From contig JAPFFF010000051.1 of the NCBI GenBank assembly GCA_039105265.1, forward strand, positions 434,001 to 498,000: DNA of 64,000 bases, in the 5' to 3' direction. The notes under the pieces are model-generated. The model made no database searches. It saw only the letters and a program-made list of their open reading frames with translations, and was not told the origin of the DNA. The position numbers and the translations under genes are program-made. Numbering within the stretch: position 1 is the stretch's first letter; every line of letters begins with the position of its first letter. Source of the DNA: Tritrichomonas musculus (Eukaryota; Parabasalia; Tritrichomonadida; Tritrichomonadidae). Shown here piece by piece: positions 1 through 10,660 of this stretch.

Positions 1-1
1 A

Positions 2-1261
2 CAGATCAAAAGTAAGTCGATTTTGGCGGTTCCTATTTTGACAACAAACTGCACTGTTCTCGGTGTTACTGAAATCATCAACAAGCAAAAAGGAGAATTT
101 TTAAAGAAAGACATGATGACACTACAAGCATTTTCAGCATTTGCTGCAATTGCGATTGAGAATTCAAGATTGAAGGACATTGCACAACTCGGAGATGCTG
201 AAATTGAAATGAAGAAATGGATCATGTTTAAAGAGCGGAATCAATATGATATACCTGTCAATTTAGAACTTGATGATGAACAAAAGAAGAAGGTTGTTTC
301 ATTGAATTGTTTCGCTGTTGATTTTAAAGGAGTCAATCATTTCAAAGAGTTGTTCTTCTTCTTTAATAAATTCAAGTTATTAGAAACGTTCAAAATTACA
401 AATGAACGTTTCTTTAGATTTATTTTTGTCATCTCTTCAACTTATAATCCTGTTCCTTATCATAATTGGACACATGCATGTGATGTTGCACAATACGTTA
501 CATATGAAATTGTAACTGCTGGTTTAGATAAGATTTTCACATCCTTCGAATTGTTCGGTCTTTTGACTGCTGCAATTTGTCATGATGCAAATCATGAAGG
601 CTTAAATAACGTGTATAACGTCAAGGCAGAAACTCCATTTGGAATCTTATTTAAGGATCAAAGTGTTATGGAAATGCATCATATAACTGTTGCCATTCCA
701 ATCATAACACGTGATGACATCAACTTGTTCCAAGCACTTGATTCTGATGAAACTAAAAAGATGTGGAATTTGTTCATTAAGTTGATATTGGCAACTGATA
801 TGGCAAATCATTTTGCTCTTGTTAAAAAGTGCCAAGCATTGAATGATGAAGGAAAATGGACTTTTGATGAGCAAGAAAATAGAACTTTGGCTCTTCAACT
901 CGTAATTAAAGTTGCCGATATTTCAAACGTGTCAAGACCGTTTGAATTGGCCAATAAATGGTGCGATATTTTGAATAACGAGTTCTTTAGACAAGGCGAC
1001 TTGGAGAAAGAAAGTGGAATCGGTTTAACATCGCCATTGAATGATAGAGAAAACTCAGATAAACCTAAATCACAGATCGGCTTCTATAATTTCATTTGCT
1101 TGCCTTTGTATCAAGTCGTGGCGTTAATTTTCCCTCCTCTTCAGGTGAATGTCGACTCACTTAAATCTAATCTGGAAGTGTGGAAGTCAATGGTAAATCA
1201 GGCACCTCCTCAAGAGGCACAAAAACAACCAGAACAGCAACCACAGCAGAAATCATCTTAA
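2..1261 (+). CDS. 3',5'-cyclic nucleotide phosphodiesterase, GAF + PDEase (5' partial)
   Basis: Hydrolyses cAMP and/or cGMP in the cytosol. The frame is open to the left edge (QIKSKSILAVPI precedes the TTG at 23), so the true start lies outside the window and TTG 23 is not a start. Residues below count from 23. The first 55 or so form the end of a GAF domain (LAVPI, GVTEIINKQKGEF, AIAIENSRL). The class I PDE catalytic domain follows: HNWTHACDV (H147, H151), HDANHEG (H187, D188, H191), TDMANH, ADISN (D299), and the nucleotide-positioning Q351 in KSQIGF. All metal-ligand positions I could place are present. The tail is Gln/Pro-rich. Substrate preference cannot be read from the sequence. The GAF domain suggests allosteric regulation by a cyclic nucleotide (family knowledge). 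Confidence 0.93.
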   Translation, partial: QIKSKSILAVPILTTNCTVLGVTEIINKQKGEFLKKDMMTLQAFSAFAAIAIENSRLKDIAQLGDAEIEMKKWIMFKERNQYDIPVNLELDDEQKKKVVSLNCFAVDFKGVNHFKELFFFFNKFKLLETFKITNERFFRFIFVISSTYNPVPYHNWTHACDVAQYVTYEIVTAGLDKIFTSFELFGLLTAAICHDANHEGLNNVYNVKAETPFGILFKDQSVMEMHHITVAIPIITRDDINLFQALDSDETKKMWNLFIKLILATDMANHFALVKKCQALNDEGKWTFDEQENRTLALQLVIKVADISNVSRPFELANKWCDILNNEFFRQGDLEKESGIGLTSPLNDRENSDKPKSQIGFYNFICLPLYQVVALIFPPLQVNVDSLKSNLEVWKSMVNQAPPQEAQKQPEQQPQQKSS

Positions 1262-1891
1262 CAATTTTATTGACCAAAATAATATTCTGTGAGTTTTAAT
1301 CTTTGATCAAAAAAAAAAAAAAAAAAAGATAAGCATATCTATATTCTGAAATAATGATCATTTATTATTATTTAAAACTTTTTTTATTTGTTGATAACAG
1401 TTAATTAATTAATAAAAATTATAAAGCTAAATCAATACAATATCATAGGATCATTGGAAAAAATTCAGAATGGCACTCAATTTTTTAAACCTTTTCATAT
1501 TAAAAATTGCATACAATGAGATATGAGCACATTTATTTCGTCTATTTTTTTATGGGTTTTCTAAATTTTGAATAGTTTATTTATTTAAAAAGTTGAGTGA
1601 AAAAATAAAATTTTTAAATAATAACAAGTATATTTTACAATCGATTATTGATTAAAATGATAATATATATATAAAATATATACAATATGATAATATCATT
1701 TCATCAAAATCAAATTGTTTATATAAATATGTTGTTTGCTATTTTTCAAACCTGTATTAAATAAACAATTTTTAGCCCAGATTAATCGCATTCACCACAA
1801 ACTAGAGAGATTTAACACATATTTTCCATCTCAATCTATGATCCATCCAAATCACTCACAAGTTTACATCATCTCCAATAGGTCATTTATG
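1262..1891. other. AT-rich intergenic region
   Basis: No supportable gene. It holds a homopolymer A run near 1309-1327 and short TA microsatellites near 1660-1690. The part nearest 1892 may be further decay of the kinase relic on the minus strand, but no clear kinase motif is readable there. Confidence 0.6.
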
Positions 1892-2323
1892 CTACCAAAA
1901 GATTAATTGTCTCAGCAACAAGCTATCTACTATATCAAAATCTGTAATGCGCGGGTGGAAATCGGAATCAAGGAGAATGTTCTCTGGCTTAAGATCGCGG
2001 TGGATAATGTGTTTGTTATATAAGAGCATCATACCTCTGGCAATGCCAACAAGGATGATTTGGCGTTTTGTATTATCATAATTTGATGGGCAGAGGATTT
2101 TGAGTTCTTTTTCGATCAAACTTGCTAGGGATCCTTCTTTCATGTAATCCATTAGAATTGTTATATTTTTGTCGCCATGGAAGTCAACATATGAAAATCC
2201 TCAAAATTGGATAACTGTACAATGCTGAATTTGACTCAAAATACGAACTTCGCGTGATATAAAGAGTTTGTTTTGCGATTTGTTTGGAATAAGGTTCGTC
2301 TTGGCTGCAAATTGCTCTCCTGT
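1892..2323 (-). pseudogene. Protein kinase relic (N-lobe to activation segment)
   Basis: Read leftwards from 2323 one frame gives TGEQFAAKTNL (VAIK-type lysine), a hinge-like MDYMKEGSL, then HIIHRDLKPENILLD and TDFD. The frame carries an in-frame TGA at 2201-2203 between VIQF and GFSY, lacks the glycine-rich loop, and runs out of kinase homology soon after the DFD motif. TAA codons lie just upstream of TGEQF. It is a truncated, non-functional copy of a trichomonad kinase. The magnesium motif reads DFD (1934-1942) instead of DFG, as in the kinase starting at 2772. Confidence 0.8.
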
Positions 2324-2422
2324 TTATTATCGTTATAGAATCAAATGTTTAAAGCAATAGATATTTGCTATACTTCCTAAAAATTTCTCTTAAATTTAAC
2401 CAATATTGAATATCTTGGAAAA

Positions 2423-2677
2423 ATGTTCCAATCAACTGATGAAGTTTACCATTTCAAAAGTTTCCTTTTCTATGGAAGTATAATATTTATAATCTTCTTG
2501 AATATCTATTTCATTGTAACTTGCATCAAATTGAAAAAAATAATGTCAAAAAATGAGAAAGCAATTGATTTTCTATCATCTGGAAAACGTATTTCATCTG
2601 TTTTACAAAAACCTGAATCAAGAAAAAGTTTATCAGAAAAATTCATTTCTCTTTCGATTTCAAAAAAAAATTTTTAA
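2423..2677 (+). CDS. Small predicted membrane protein, unknown
   Basis: An 84-residue ATG-initiated frame with one strongly hydrophobic stretch at about residues 13-34 (FLFYGSIIFIIFLNIYFIV), followed by a basic, Ser/Lys-rich tail. No family recognised. It ends 94 bases before the giant kinase gene. It could be the last exon-like remnant of a larger membrane protein or a chance ORF. Nothing but the hydrophobic segment supports it. Confidence 0.3.
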   Translation: MFQSTDEVYHFKSFLFYGSIIFIIFLNIYFIVTCIKLKKIMSKNEKAIDFLSSGKRISSVLQKPESRKSLSEKFISLSISKKNF

Positions 2678-2765
2678 TTAGTACGATTAAAACTCATTTA
2701 AAATAATTGAATTAAAATTTTCAAAATTTTCCATTTTTTCCAAAAAAGACATAATTTAGTATTAC

Positions 2766-2771
2766 TCATTA
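2766..2771 (+). promoter_or_regulatory. Candidate initiator (Inr) of the giant kinase gene
   Basis: TCATTA directly precedes the ATG at 2772 and fits the trichomonad initiator TCA(+1)PyWW. The A at 2768 would give a 4-base leader, within the very short leaders known for Trichomonas mRNAs. Assignment is by motif and position only. Confidence 0.45.
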
Positions 2772-5700
2772 ATGCAGAAACTATCTTTCCAGGAATTACC
2801 TCAAAAATATTTTTCAATGCTTAAACAAATCTCAGATGATAAATTAAAAAGCATTTATTCAAAGTTTTCTTTCAAATATCTCACTTATGAGCCATCACTT
2901 GATGAATCAAATAAAAACCAAATAAAAAACTTATTGATTGATTATTTAAAAAAAATTAAATTTGTAGTTTACTATATTCTAAGAAATAATTCAGATAATT
3001 GTCAATCGAATAATAGAAAAGTTCAAAATCCAAACGAAGAAGAAAGAGATCATTCCCCAAATTTGACACCAAGTGTAATTGATATTATTTTTTGTTTTGA
3101 AGGTCAATGTATTATTATTGAAAATATTGATTTGTTAATAATCAAGAGTATTATTTTGAATTTGGAAGAAAACGAATCATCACTTATCAATGCGAGCACA
3201 ATAGCAATTGATAAAGAAGATAGCAATGAAGAAAAAGATGCAAAAAAAGAAATTAATAATTTCTGTATAAATTTTAATACCTTCATTGAAAATAACTTAT
3301 TTGTGAATAAAACGATACGTCCAATTGCTGGATATTTGATTCGACGATATTTTTATCCGTCAAACTATTTTTCAGATCCAACATTTTTCTATTTTGACGA
3401 TGCAGAAAAAATTGAAGACCAAAAACTGCGAAAAGAATATAATAGCCTTTTACGGTTCGAAGAGTCAAGTCAAACTGAAGATAATTCGTCAACCGAAAAC
3501 AAACGAGAGCTTTTCAATTTTGAAACAAAAGATTTCATTATTCTAAGAAATATTTTATCAAATGACAAAGCATTTTATTACCTCGTCATCCACATTAAAA
3601 GTCTTCACATTTTGGTGATGAAAATATTTTCTGATTCTGGAAACATTGAGAAAGAAAAAGGGCATGAAAAGTATTTTTGTGAAAATTTCTCTCATCGATG
3701 TTTAACACGCTGTTATGGATTTATAAAAGACCAAAATAAAACGAAGGGAGTCATTTACAAATTCATGAGCAATGGTTCACTTAAATCGTATGTTTTATCA
3801 TATAGAGAAAAAATAGATGAATTTTCAATTTTGACGATAAGTCGTATTATTCAAGGTCTTGACTATCTTTATACAAATAAACTCATTCATCGTGACCTCA
3901 AACCAGCAAATATTCTTCTCGATCATGACTTTCTTCCTTACATTTCAGATTTTGATGAAATTCGTCATCCAAATGAAGGAGAAGAATCAGATATGACGAA
4001 TGATATTGGTTCAATGTTATATATGTCACCAGAACAATATCGAGGTGAAAATATATCATATGCATCTGATATTTATTCATTTGGTTTGATTATTTATTTT
4101 TTGTATGAAAAACAAAATCTTTATTCATTGTATGGAGTAGGTAATTACATCAATAACGAAAAAGCAATTCCAAAATTGACTCAAACATCAGACATTATTC
4201 AGACACTCTTTTTAAAATGTTTAAAATATAACTCAGAAGAACGAATTACAATTCAAGACATAAAATATATTTATGCAAACAAAATTTTCCCAATGTTATT
4301 TAAGAATTTAAATGAATCAGTCATAATGCCACAAAGTAAACAGTTAATGTTTGAATCATTTATCTTTTTTGATAACTTTGTACAAATTAAAGAAAAAAAT
4401 GTAGCATTATCATTACTACTAAGTGGATATGATTTATACATTATAATTGGGTTTTCGTATAAACAAAAACAAGATTATAATAAAGCGAAAGAATATTATG
4501 AATTATCAGCTAAACAAAATAATTCATTTGCATTTAATAATTTAGGAGATCTTTATGAAAATGGATATGGAGTTAAACAAGATTATAATAAAGCGAAAGA
4601 ATATTATGAAATATCAGCTCAACAAAATAATTCAGATGCATTAAATAATTTAGGATATCTTTATGAAAATGGATATGGAGTTAAACAAGATTATAATAAA
4701 GCGAAAGAATATTACGAATTATCAGCTCAACAAAATAATTCATATGCATTAAATAATTTGGGAGATCTTTATTATAATGGACAAGGAGTTAAACAAGATT
4801 ATTATAAAGCGAAAGAATATTACGAATTATCAGCTCAACAAAATAATTCAGATGCATTTAATAATTTAGGAGATCTTTATTATAATGGATATGGAGTTAA
4901 ACAAGATTATAATAAAGCGAAAGAATATTACGAATTATCAGCTCAACAAAATAATTCAGATGCATTTAATAATTTAGGAGATCTTTATTATAATGGATAT
5001 GGAGTTAAACAAGATTATAATAAAGCGAAAGAATATTACGAATTATCAGCTCAACAAAATGATTCAGATGCATTTTATAATTTAGGAGATCTTTATTATA
5101 ATGGACAAGGAGTTAAACAAGATTATAATAAAGCGAAAGAATATTATGAAATATCAGCTCAACAAAATAATTCAGATGCATTTATTTGTTTAGGAAATCT
5201 TTATGCTAATGGATATGGAGTTAAACAAGATTATAATAAAGCGAAAGAATATTATGAAATATCAGCTCAACAAAATAATTCATCTGCATTTATTTGTTTA
5301 GGAAAACTTTATGAAAAAGGACAAGGAGTTAAACAAGATTATAATAAAGCGAAAGAATATTATGAAATATCAGCTCAACAAAATAATTCATCTGCATTTA
5401 TTAATTTAGGAAATCTTTATTATAATGGACAAGGAGTTAAACAAGATTATAATAAAGCGAAAGAATATTATGAAATATCAGCTCAACAAAATAATTCATC
5501 TGCATTTAATTATTTAGGATATCTTTATTATAATGGACAAGGAGTTAAACAAGATTATAATAAAGCGAAAGAATATTATGAAATATCAGCTCAACAAAAT
5601 AATTCAAATGGATTTATTTGTTTAGGAAAACTTTATGAAAAAGGACAAGGAGTTAAACAAGATTATAATAAAGCGAAAGAATATTATGAAATATCAGCTC

Positions 5701-8700
5701 AACAAAATAATTCATCTGCATTTATTAATTTAGGAAATCTTTATTGTAATGGACAAGGAGTTAAACAAGATTATAATAAAGCGAAAGAATATTATGAAAT
5801 ATCAGCTCAACAAAATAATTCATCTGCATTTATTAATTTAGGAAATCTTTATTATAATGGACAAGGAGTTAAACAAGATTATAATAAAGCGAAAGAATAT
5901 TATGAAATATCAGCTCAACAAAATAATTCATCTGCATTTATTAATTTAGGAAATCTTTATGCTAATGGATATGGAGTTAAACAAGATTATAATAAAGCGA
6001 AAGAATATTATGAAATATCAGCTCAACAAAATAATTCATCTGCATTTAATTATTTAGGATATCTTTATGCTAATGGATATGGAGTTAAACAAGATTATAA
6101 TAAAGCGAAAGAATATTATGAAATATCAGCTCAACAAAATAATTCATCTGCATTTATTAATTTAGGAAATCTTTATTATAATGGACAAGGAGTTAAACAA
6201 GATTATAATAAAGCGAAAGAATATTATGAAATATCAGCTCAACAAAATAATTCATCTGCATTTATTAATTTAGGAAATCTTTATTATAATGGACAAGGAG
6301 TTAAACAAGATTATAATAAAGCGAAAGAATATTATGAAATATCAGCTCAACAAAATAATTCATCTGCATTTATTAATTTAGGAAATCTTTATTATAATGG
6401 ATATGGAGTTAAACAAGATTATAATAAAGCGAAAGAATATTATGAATTATCAGCTCAACAAAATAATTCAGATGCATTTAATAATTTAGGATATCTTTAT
6501 TATAATGGATATGGAGTTAAACAAGATTATAATAAAGCGAAAGAATATTATGAAATATCAGCTCAACAAAATAATTCAGATGCATTTAATAATTTAGGAT
6601 ATCTTTATTATAATGGATATGGAGTTAAACAAGATTATAATAAAGCGAAAGAATATTATGAAATATCAGCTCAACAAAATAATTCATCTGCATTTATTAA
6701 TTTAGGAAATCTTTATTATAATGGACAAGGAGTTAAACAAGATTATAATAAAGCGAAAGAATATTATGAATTATATGCTCAACAAAATGATTCAGATGCA
6801 TTTATTTGTTTAGGAAAACTTTATGAAAAAGGACAAGGAGTTAAACAAGATTATAATAAAGCGAAAGAATATTATGAAATATCAGCTCAACAAAATAATT
6901 CATCTGCATTTATTAATTTAGGAAATCTTTATTATAATGGACAAGGAGTTAAACAAGATTATAATAAAGCGAAAGAATATTATGAAATATCAGCTCAACA
7001 AAATAATTCAGATGCATTTATTTGTTTAGGAAATCTTTATGCTAATGGATATGGAGTTAAACAAGATTATAATAAAGCGAAAGAATATTATGAAATATCA
7101 GCTCAACAAAATAATTCAAATGGATTTATTTGTTTAGGAAAACTTTATTATAATGGACAAGGAGTTAAACAAGATTATAATAAAGCGAAAGAATATTATG
7201 AAATATCAGCTCAACAAAATAATTCATCTGCATTTATTAATTTAGGAAATCTTTATGCTAATGGATATGGAGTTAAACAAGATTATAATAAAGCGAAAGA
7301 ATATTATGAAATATCAGCTCAACAAAATAATTCAAATGCATTTTATAATTTAGGATATCTTTATTATAATGGATATGGAGTTAAACAAGATTATAATAAA
7401 GCGAAAGAATATTATGAAATATCAGCTCAACAAAATAATTCATCTGCATTTAATTATTTAGGATATCTTTATGCTAATGGATATGGAGTTAAACAAGATT
7501 ATAATAAAGCGAAAGAATATTATGAAATATCAGCTCAACAAAATAATTCATCTGCATTTATTAATTTAGGAAATCTTTATTATAATGGACAAGGAGTTAA
7601 ACAAGATTATAATAAAGCGAAAGAATATTATGAAATATCAGCTCAACAAAATAATTCATCTGCATTTATTAATTTAGGAGTTCTTTATGAAAAAGGACAA
7701 GGAGTTAAACAAGATTATAATAAAGCGAAAGAATATTATGAAATATCAGCTCAACAAAATAATTCAAATGCATTAAATAATTTAGGAGTTCTTTATGAAA
7801 ATGGATATGGAGTTAAACAAGATTATAATAAAGCGAAAGAATATTATGAAATATCAGCTCAACAAAATAATTCATCTGCATTTATTAATTTAGGAAATCT
7901 TTATTATAATGGACAAGGAGTTAAACAAGATTATAATAAAGCGAAAGAATATTATGAAATATCAGCTCAACAAAATAATTCATCTGCATTTATTAATTTA
8001 GGAGTTCTTTATGAAAAAGGACAAGGAGTTAAACAAGATTATAATAAAGCGAAAGAATATTATGAAATATCAGCTCAACAAAATAATTCAAATGCATTAA
8101 ATAATTTAGGAGTTCTTTATGAAAATGGATATGGAGTTAAACAAGATTATAATAAAGCGAAAGAATATTATGAAATATCAGCTCAACAAAATAATTCATC
8201 TGCATTTATTAATTTAGGAAATCTTTATTATAATGGACAAGGAGTTAAACAAGATTATAATAAAGCGAAAGAATATTATGAAATATCAGCTCAACAAAAT
8301 AATTCATCTGCATTTATTTGTTTAGGAAAACTTTATGAAAAAGGACAAGGAGTTAAACAAGATTATAATAAAGCGAAAGAATATTATGAAATATCAGCTC
8401 AACAAAATAATTCATCTGCATTTAATTATTTAGGATATCTTTATGCTAATGGATATGGAGTTAAACAAGATTATAATAAAGCGAAAGAATATTATGAAAT
8501 ATCAGCTCAACAAAATAATTCAAATGCATTAAATAATTTAGGAGTTCTTTATGAAAATGGATATGGAGTTAAACAAGATTATAATAAAGCGAAAGAATAT
8601 TATGAAATATCAGCTCAACAAAATAATTCAAATGCATTAAATAATTTAGGAAATCTTTATTATAATGGATATGGAGTTAAACAAGATTATAATAAAGCAA

Positions 8701-10523
8701 AAGAGTATTTTAAATTATCAATTAAAAGCAATAATAGATTATCATATTTCAATATGGGTAATTTGTATAGAAAAGTAAAAGATTATACATTATCAATGAA
8801 ATATTACAAATTGGCTGCTCAATGTAATTATTCCGAAGCCATTTATAAAATTGGAAATCTTTATTTAAAAGGACGCGGTGTTGAAAAAAACTATTTGAAA
8901 GCGAAAAATTTCTATGAACAATCGGCAGGCAAGAACAATTCAAATGCACTTATTAAATTAGGAAAACTTTATTACAATGGACAAGGAGTCAGACAAGATT
9001 ATAAGAAAGCCAAAGAATGTTATGAACTCTCAGGAAGACAAGGAAACTCGAAAGCGCTTTTTGAGATTGGGAAGCTTTATTTTGAAGGTCAGGGAGTTGA
9101 ACAAAATTATTGGAAAGCGAAACATTATTATAAAATGTCATCGTACAACAACAATCCAGATGGACTCTTCTTTCTTGGCGTTTTTTATTCGAGAGGAGAT
9201 ATTCTTGAAGTTAACATTCCATTGGCTGTTCAGTACTTCTTGAAATCAATTGAAATTCATTATGATCAAGCAAGAGTATACAATAATGTTGATAATTTCT
9301 TTATAACTAAAAGCATCTACAATAAATATTACTATCATTCAAATAATGACCTTGGGTTGATTTATCTCACAATTTATGAAGACATTGAAAATGCTACGAA
9401 ATACATCAAGGAGTCAGCATTTGGCGAATATCCGTTTGGCCAGAACAACTTCGGACTTCTAAATGAAATTTATCTCAATGAAATCGGGAATGCTGAATAC
9501 ATGTACCAGCGATCATCGAAACACAATTTTGCGCTCGCATTTTATAATCTTGGTCATTTTAAAGAGAAAGAAAGCCAGAAAAAGCCAGAAGAAAGAAAAG
9601 TAAAAGGAAAAGATAACCAAGAATCAGAAGAATACATTGAATACTACAAGAAAGCATCAGATAGTGAAGATTGTCCATTGATATTCCACAACCATCAATA
9701 TTACGACAAACGACTTGAAATATCAAAAACATTCATCATTTGTATGACGAATCTGAAACTTTTTGAATATTATTTCGATAAAGGAGATTTGACAGAATCG
9801 AAGAAATATTTCACGAGGTCATTGTCAAAACTTTTGAACGATAAAGAACATTCAACATTTAAAATAAAAATTGATGATGAGAATCCAGAAAGTTTTTTCT
9901 CATCTCTCAAAAATTTCATTTTGAGTTTCCCATCATTCAACCTTGACAATCAGCCATTTTTAAATAAAACTGTAAACACTGAGTTTAATTTCAAATTGAA
10001 ACGAAATCAAGATGTTTCATCACTAACACACAAACAAAGTCAAGAAGAAGATACTGAAGAACAGAAATTGAATGAAATTGATAAAATTAACTTGGTTATC
10101 AATCAAGAAATGATAGAAAAAATCAAAGAAAGGAAATATTTTGAAAAGAAAGGAATCAAGAAAGAAATAGAAATTGATATTGATAATGAAGTAGAAAATA
10201 TCAAAGAAGAAGAAACACAAAATTGTGACAATGAAATTACAAAATCAAGAGAAGAAGAAAAAACATTCAAAGATGGGAATGAAATATATGAATTCATTGT
10301 TTCAAATGAAAAATATAAAAATACTTTTGAAGAAGAAATTAATAAAATCATTCAAGTTATGAATGACATCATCTATACACCTCCATATCCAATTTTATTT
10401 GGTCGAATAAACATTTCAAAAAAGAACGATAAAGAAGAAATCTATCCATATAAGAAAGAAATAAACGAATTATTTTATGAAGGACTTGGACTTGAAGAAT
10501 TCAAATATAATCGTTCTCAATAA
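2772..10523 (+). CDS. Giant protein kinase with about 45 Sel1-like repeats
   Basis: A 2583-residue protein. Residues 1-245 have no recognised domain. A Ser/Thr/TKL-type kinase domain spans about 250-520: candidate VAIK lysine K284 (LVMKIF), HRDLKPANILL with D375, activation start DFD at 393-395 in place of DFG, and SPEQYRG as the APE region. No glycine-rich loop is visible, so activity is doubtful. Residues about 568-1972 are near-identical 36-residue Sel1 units encoded by an exact 108-bp array. Diverged Sel1 units continue to about 2170. The C-terminal 190 residues are Lys/Glu-rich and probably helical. Sel1 repeats form alpha-alpha solenoids that scaffold protein complexes (family knowledge). 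No signal peptide or membrane segment. Start chosen at the ATG four bases after a TCATTA initiator. Confidence 0.9.
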   Translation: MQKLSFQELPQKYFSMLKQISDDKLKSIYSKFSFKYLTYEPSLDESNKNQIKNLLIDYLKKIKFVVYYILRNNSDNCQSNNRKVQNPNEEERDHSPNLTPSVIDIIFCFEGQCIIIENIDLLIIKSIILNLEENESSLINASTIAIDKEDSNEEKDAKKEINNFCINFNTFIENNLFVNKTIRPIAGYLIRRYFYPSNYFSDPTFFYFDDAEKIEDQKLRKEYNSLLRFEESSQTEDNSSTENKRELFNFETKDFIILRNILSNDKAFYYLVIHIKSLHILVMKIFSDSGNIEKEKGHEKYFCENFSHRCLTRCYGFIKDQNKTKGVIYKFMSNGSLKSYVLSYREKIDEFSILTISRIIQGLDYLYTNKLIHRDLKPANILLDHDFLPYISDFDEIRHPNEGEESDMTNDIGSMLYMSPEQYRGENISYASDIYSFGLIIYFLYEKQNLYSLYGVGNYINNEKAIPKLTQTSDIIQTLFLKCLKYNSEERITIQDIKYIYANKIFPMLFKNLNESVIMPQSKQLMFESFIFFDNFVQIKEKNVALSLLLSGYDLYIIIGFSYKQKQDYNKAKEYYELSAKQNNSFAFNNLGDLYENGYGVKQDYNKAKEYYEISAQQNNSDALNNLGYLYENGYGVKQDYNKAKEYYELSAQQNNSYALNNLGDLYYNGQGVKQDYYKAKEYYELSAQQNNSDAFNNLGDLYYNGYGVKQDYNKAKEYYELSAQQNNSDAFNNLGDLYYNGYGVKQDYNKAKEYYELSAQQNDSDAFYNLGDLYYNGQGVKQDYNKAKEYYEISAQQNNSDAFICLGNLYANGYGVKQDYNKAKEYYEISAQQNNSSAFICLGKLYEKGQGVKQDYNKAKEYYEISAQQNNSSAFINLGNLYYNGQGVKQDYNKAKEYYEISAQQNNSSAFNYLGYLYYNGQGVKQDYNKAKEYYEISAQQNNSNGFICLGKLYEKGQGVKQDYNKAKEYYEISAQQNNSSAFINLGNLYCNGQGVKQDYNKAKEYYEISAQQNNSSAFINLGNLYYNGQGVKQDYNKAKEYYEISAQQNNSSAFINLGNLYANGYGVKQDYNKAKEYYEISAQQNNSSAFNYLGYLYANGYGVKQDYNKAKEYYEISAQQNNSSAFINLGNLYYNGQGVKQDYNKAKEYYEISAQQNNSSAFINLGNLYYNGQGVKQDYNKAKEYYEISAQQNNSSAFINLGNLYYNGYGVKQDYNKAKEYYELSAQQNNSDAFNNLGYLYYNGYGVKQDYNKAKEYYEISAQQNNSDAFNNLGYLYYNGYGVKQDYNKAKEYYEISAQQNNSSAFINLGNLYYNGQGVKQDYNKAKEYYELYAQQNDSDAFICLGKLYEKGQGVKQDYNKAKEYYEISAQQNNSSAFINLGNLYYNGQGVKQDYNKAKEYYEISAQQNNSDAFICLGNLYANGYGVKQDYNKAKEYYEISAQQNNSNGFICLGKLYYNGQGVKQDYNKAKEYYEISAQQNNSSAFINLGNLYANGYGVKQDYNKAKEYYEISAQQNNSNAFYNLGYLYYNGYGVKQDYNKAKEYYEISAQQNNSSAFNYLGYLYANGYGVKQDYNKAKEYYEISAQQNNSSAFINLGNLYYNGQGVKQDYNKAKEYYEISAQQNNSSAFINLGVLYEKGQGVKQDYNKAKEYYEISAQQNNSNALNNLGVLYENGYGVKQDYNKAKEYYEISAQQNNSSAFINLGNLYYNGQGVKQDYNKAKEYYEISAQQNNSSAFINLGVLYEKGQGVKQDYNKAKEYYEISAQQNNSNALNNLGVLYENGYGVKQDYNKAKEYYEISAQQNNSSAFINLGNLYYNGQGVKQDYNKAKEYYEISAQQNNSSAFICLGKLYEKGQGVKQDYNKAKEYYEISAQQNNSSAFNYLGYLYANGYGVKQDYNKAKEYYEISAQQNNSNALNNLGVLYENGYGVKQDYNKAKEYYEISAQQNNSNALNNLGNLYYNGYGVKQDYNKAKEYFKLSIKSNNRLSYFNMGNLYRKVKDYTLSMKYYKLAAQCNYSEAIYKIGNLYLKGRGVEKNYLKAKNFYEQSAGKNNSNALIKLGKLYYNGQGVRQDYKKAKECYELSGRQGNSKALFEIGKLYFEGQGVEQNYWKAKHYYKMSSYNNNPDGLFFLGVFYSRGDILEVNIPLAVQYFLKSIEIHYDQARVYNNVDNFFITKSIYNKYYYHSNNDLGLIYLTIYEDIENATKYIKESAFGEYPFGQNNFGLLNEIYLNEIGNAEYMYQRSSKHNFALAFYNLGHFKEKESQKKPEERKVKGKDNQESEEYIEYYKKASDSEDCPLIFHNHQYYDKRLEISKTFIICMTNLKLFEYYFDKGDLTESKKYFTRSLSKLLNDKEHSTFKIKIDDENPESFFSSLKNFILSFPSFNLDNQPFLNKTVNTEFNFKLKRNQDVSSLTHKQSQEEDTEEQKLNEIDKINLVINQEMIEKIKERKYFEKKGIKKEIEIDIDNEVENIKEEETQNCDNEITKSREEEKTFKDGNEIYEFIVSNEKYKNTFEEEINKIIQVMNDIIYTPPYPILFGRINISKKNDKEEIYPYKKEINELFYEGLGLEEFKYNRSQ
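4473..8700 (+). repeat. Coding tandem array, 108-bp period, 40 motif copies
   Basis: The string encoding DYNKAKEYY begins at 4473, 4581, 4689 and every 108 bases to 8685: 40 occurrences, 39 exact intervals, no indel. About 60 bases of each unit (GVKQDYNKAKEYYE...SAQQNN) are almost invariant, including third codon positions. Changes are confined to a short variable half (SSAF/SDAF/SNAL, IN/IC/NY, LGNLY/LGKLY/LGVLY, YN/AN/EK/EN, GQG/GYG). The units degenerate at both edges, as expected for unequal crossing-over or slippage. Copy number in the assembly should be treated with caution. Confidence 0.97.
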
Positions 10524-10577
10524 CTCAGAAAAAGTTTCTATATATCATCATCATCAAAAAAAAAAAAAATAAAAATA

Positions 10578-10625
<48 letters not shown>

Positions 10626-10660
10626 AAATAACCTTTATATATTTAAAGTGCCCCAAAAAA
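10524..10660. other. Intergenic, long homopolymer A run
   Basis: After the kinase stop there is a short (ATC)n patch and then A-rich sequence with a run of about 38 consecutive A (near 10583-10620). No gene seen. Confidence 0.7.

Noticed and set aside
4473-8700. CRISPR-like array
   Set aside because: The regular period is coding: 36-residue Sel1 units in one uninterrupted frame, no unique spacers, eukaryotic context.
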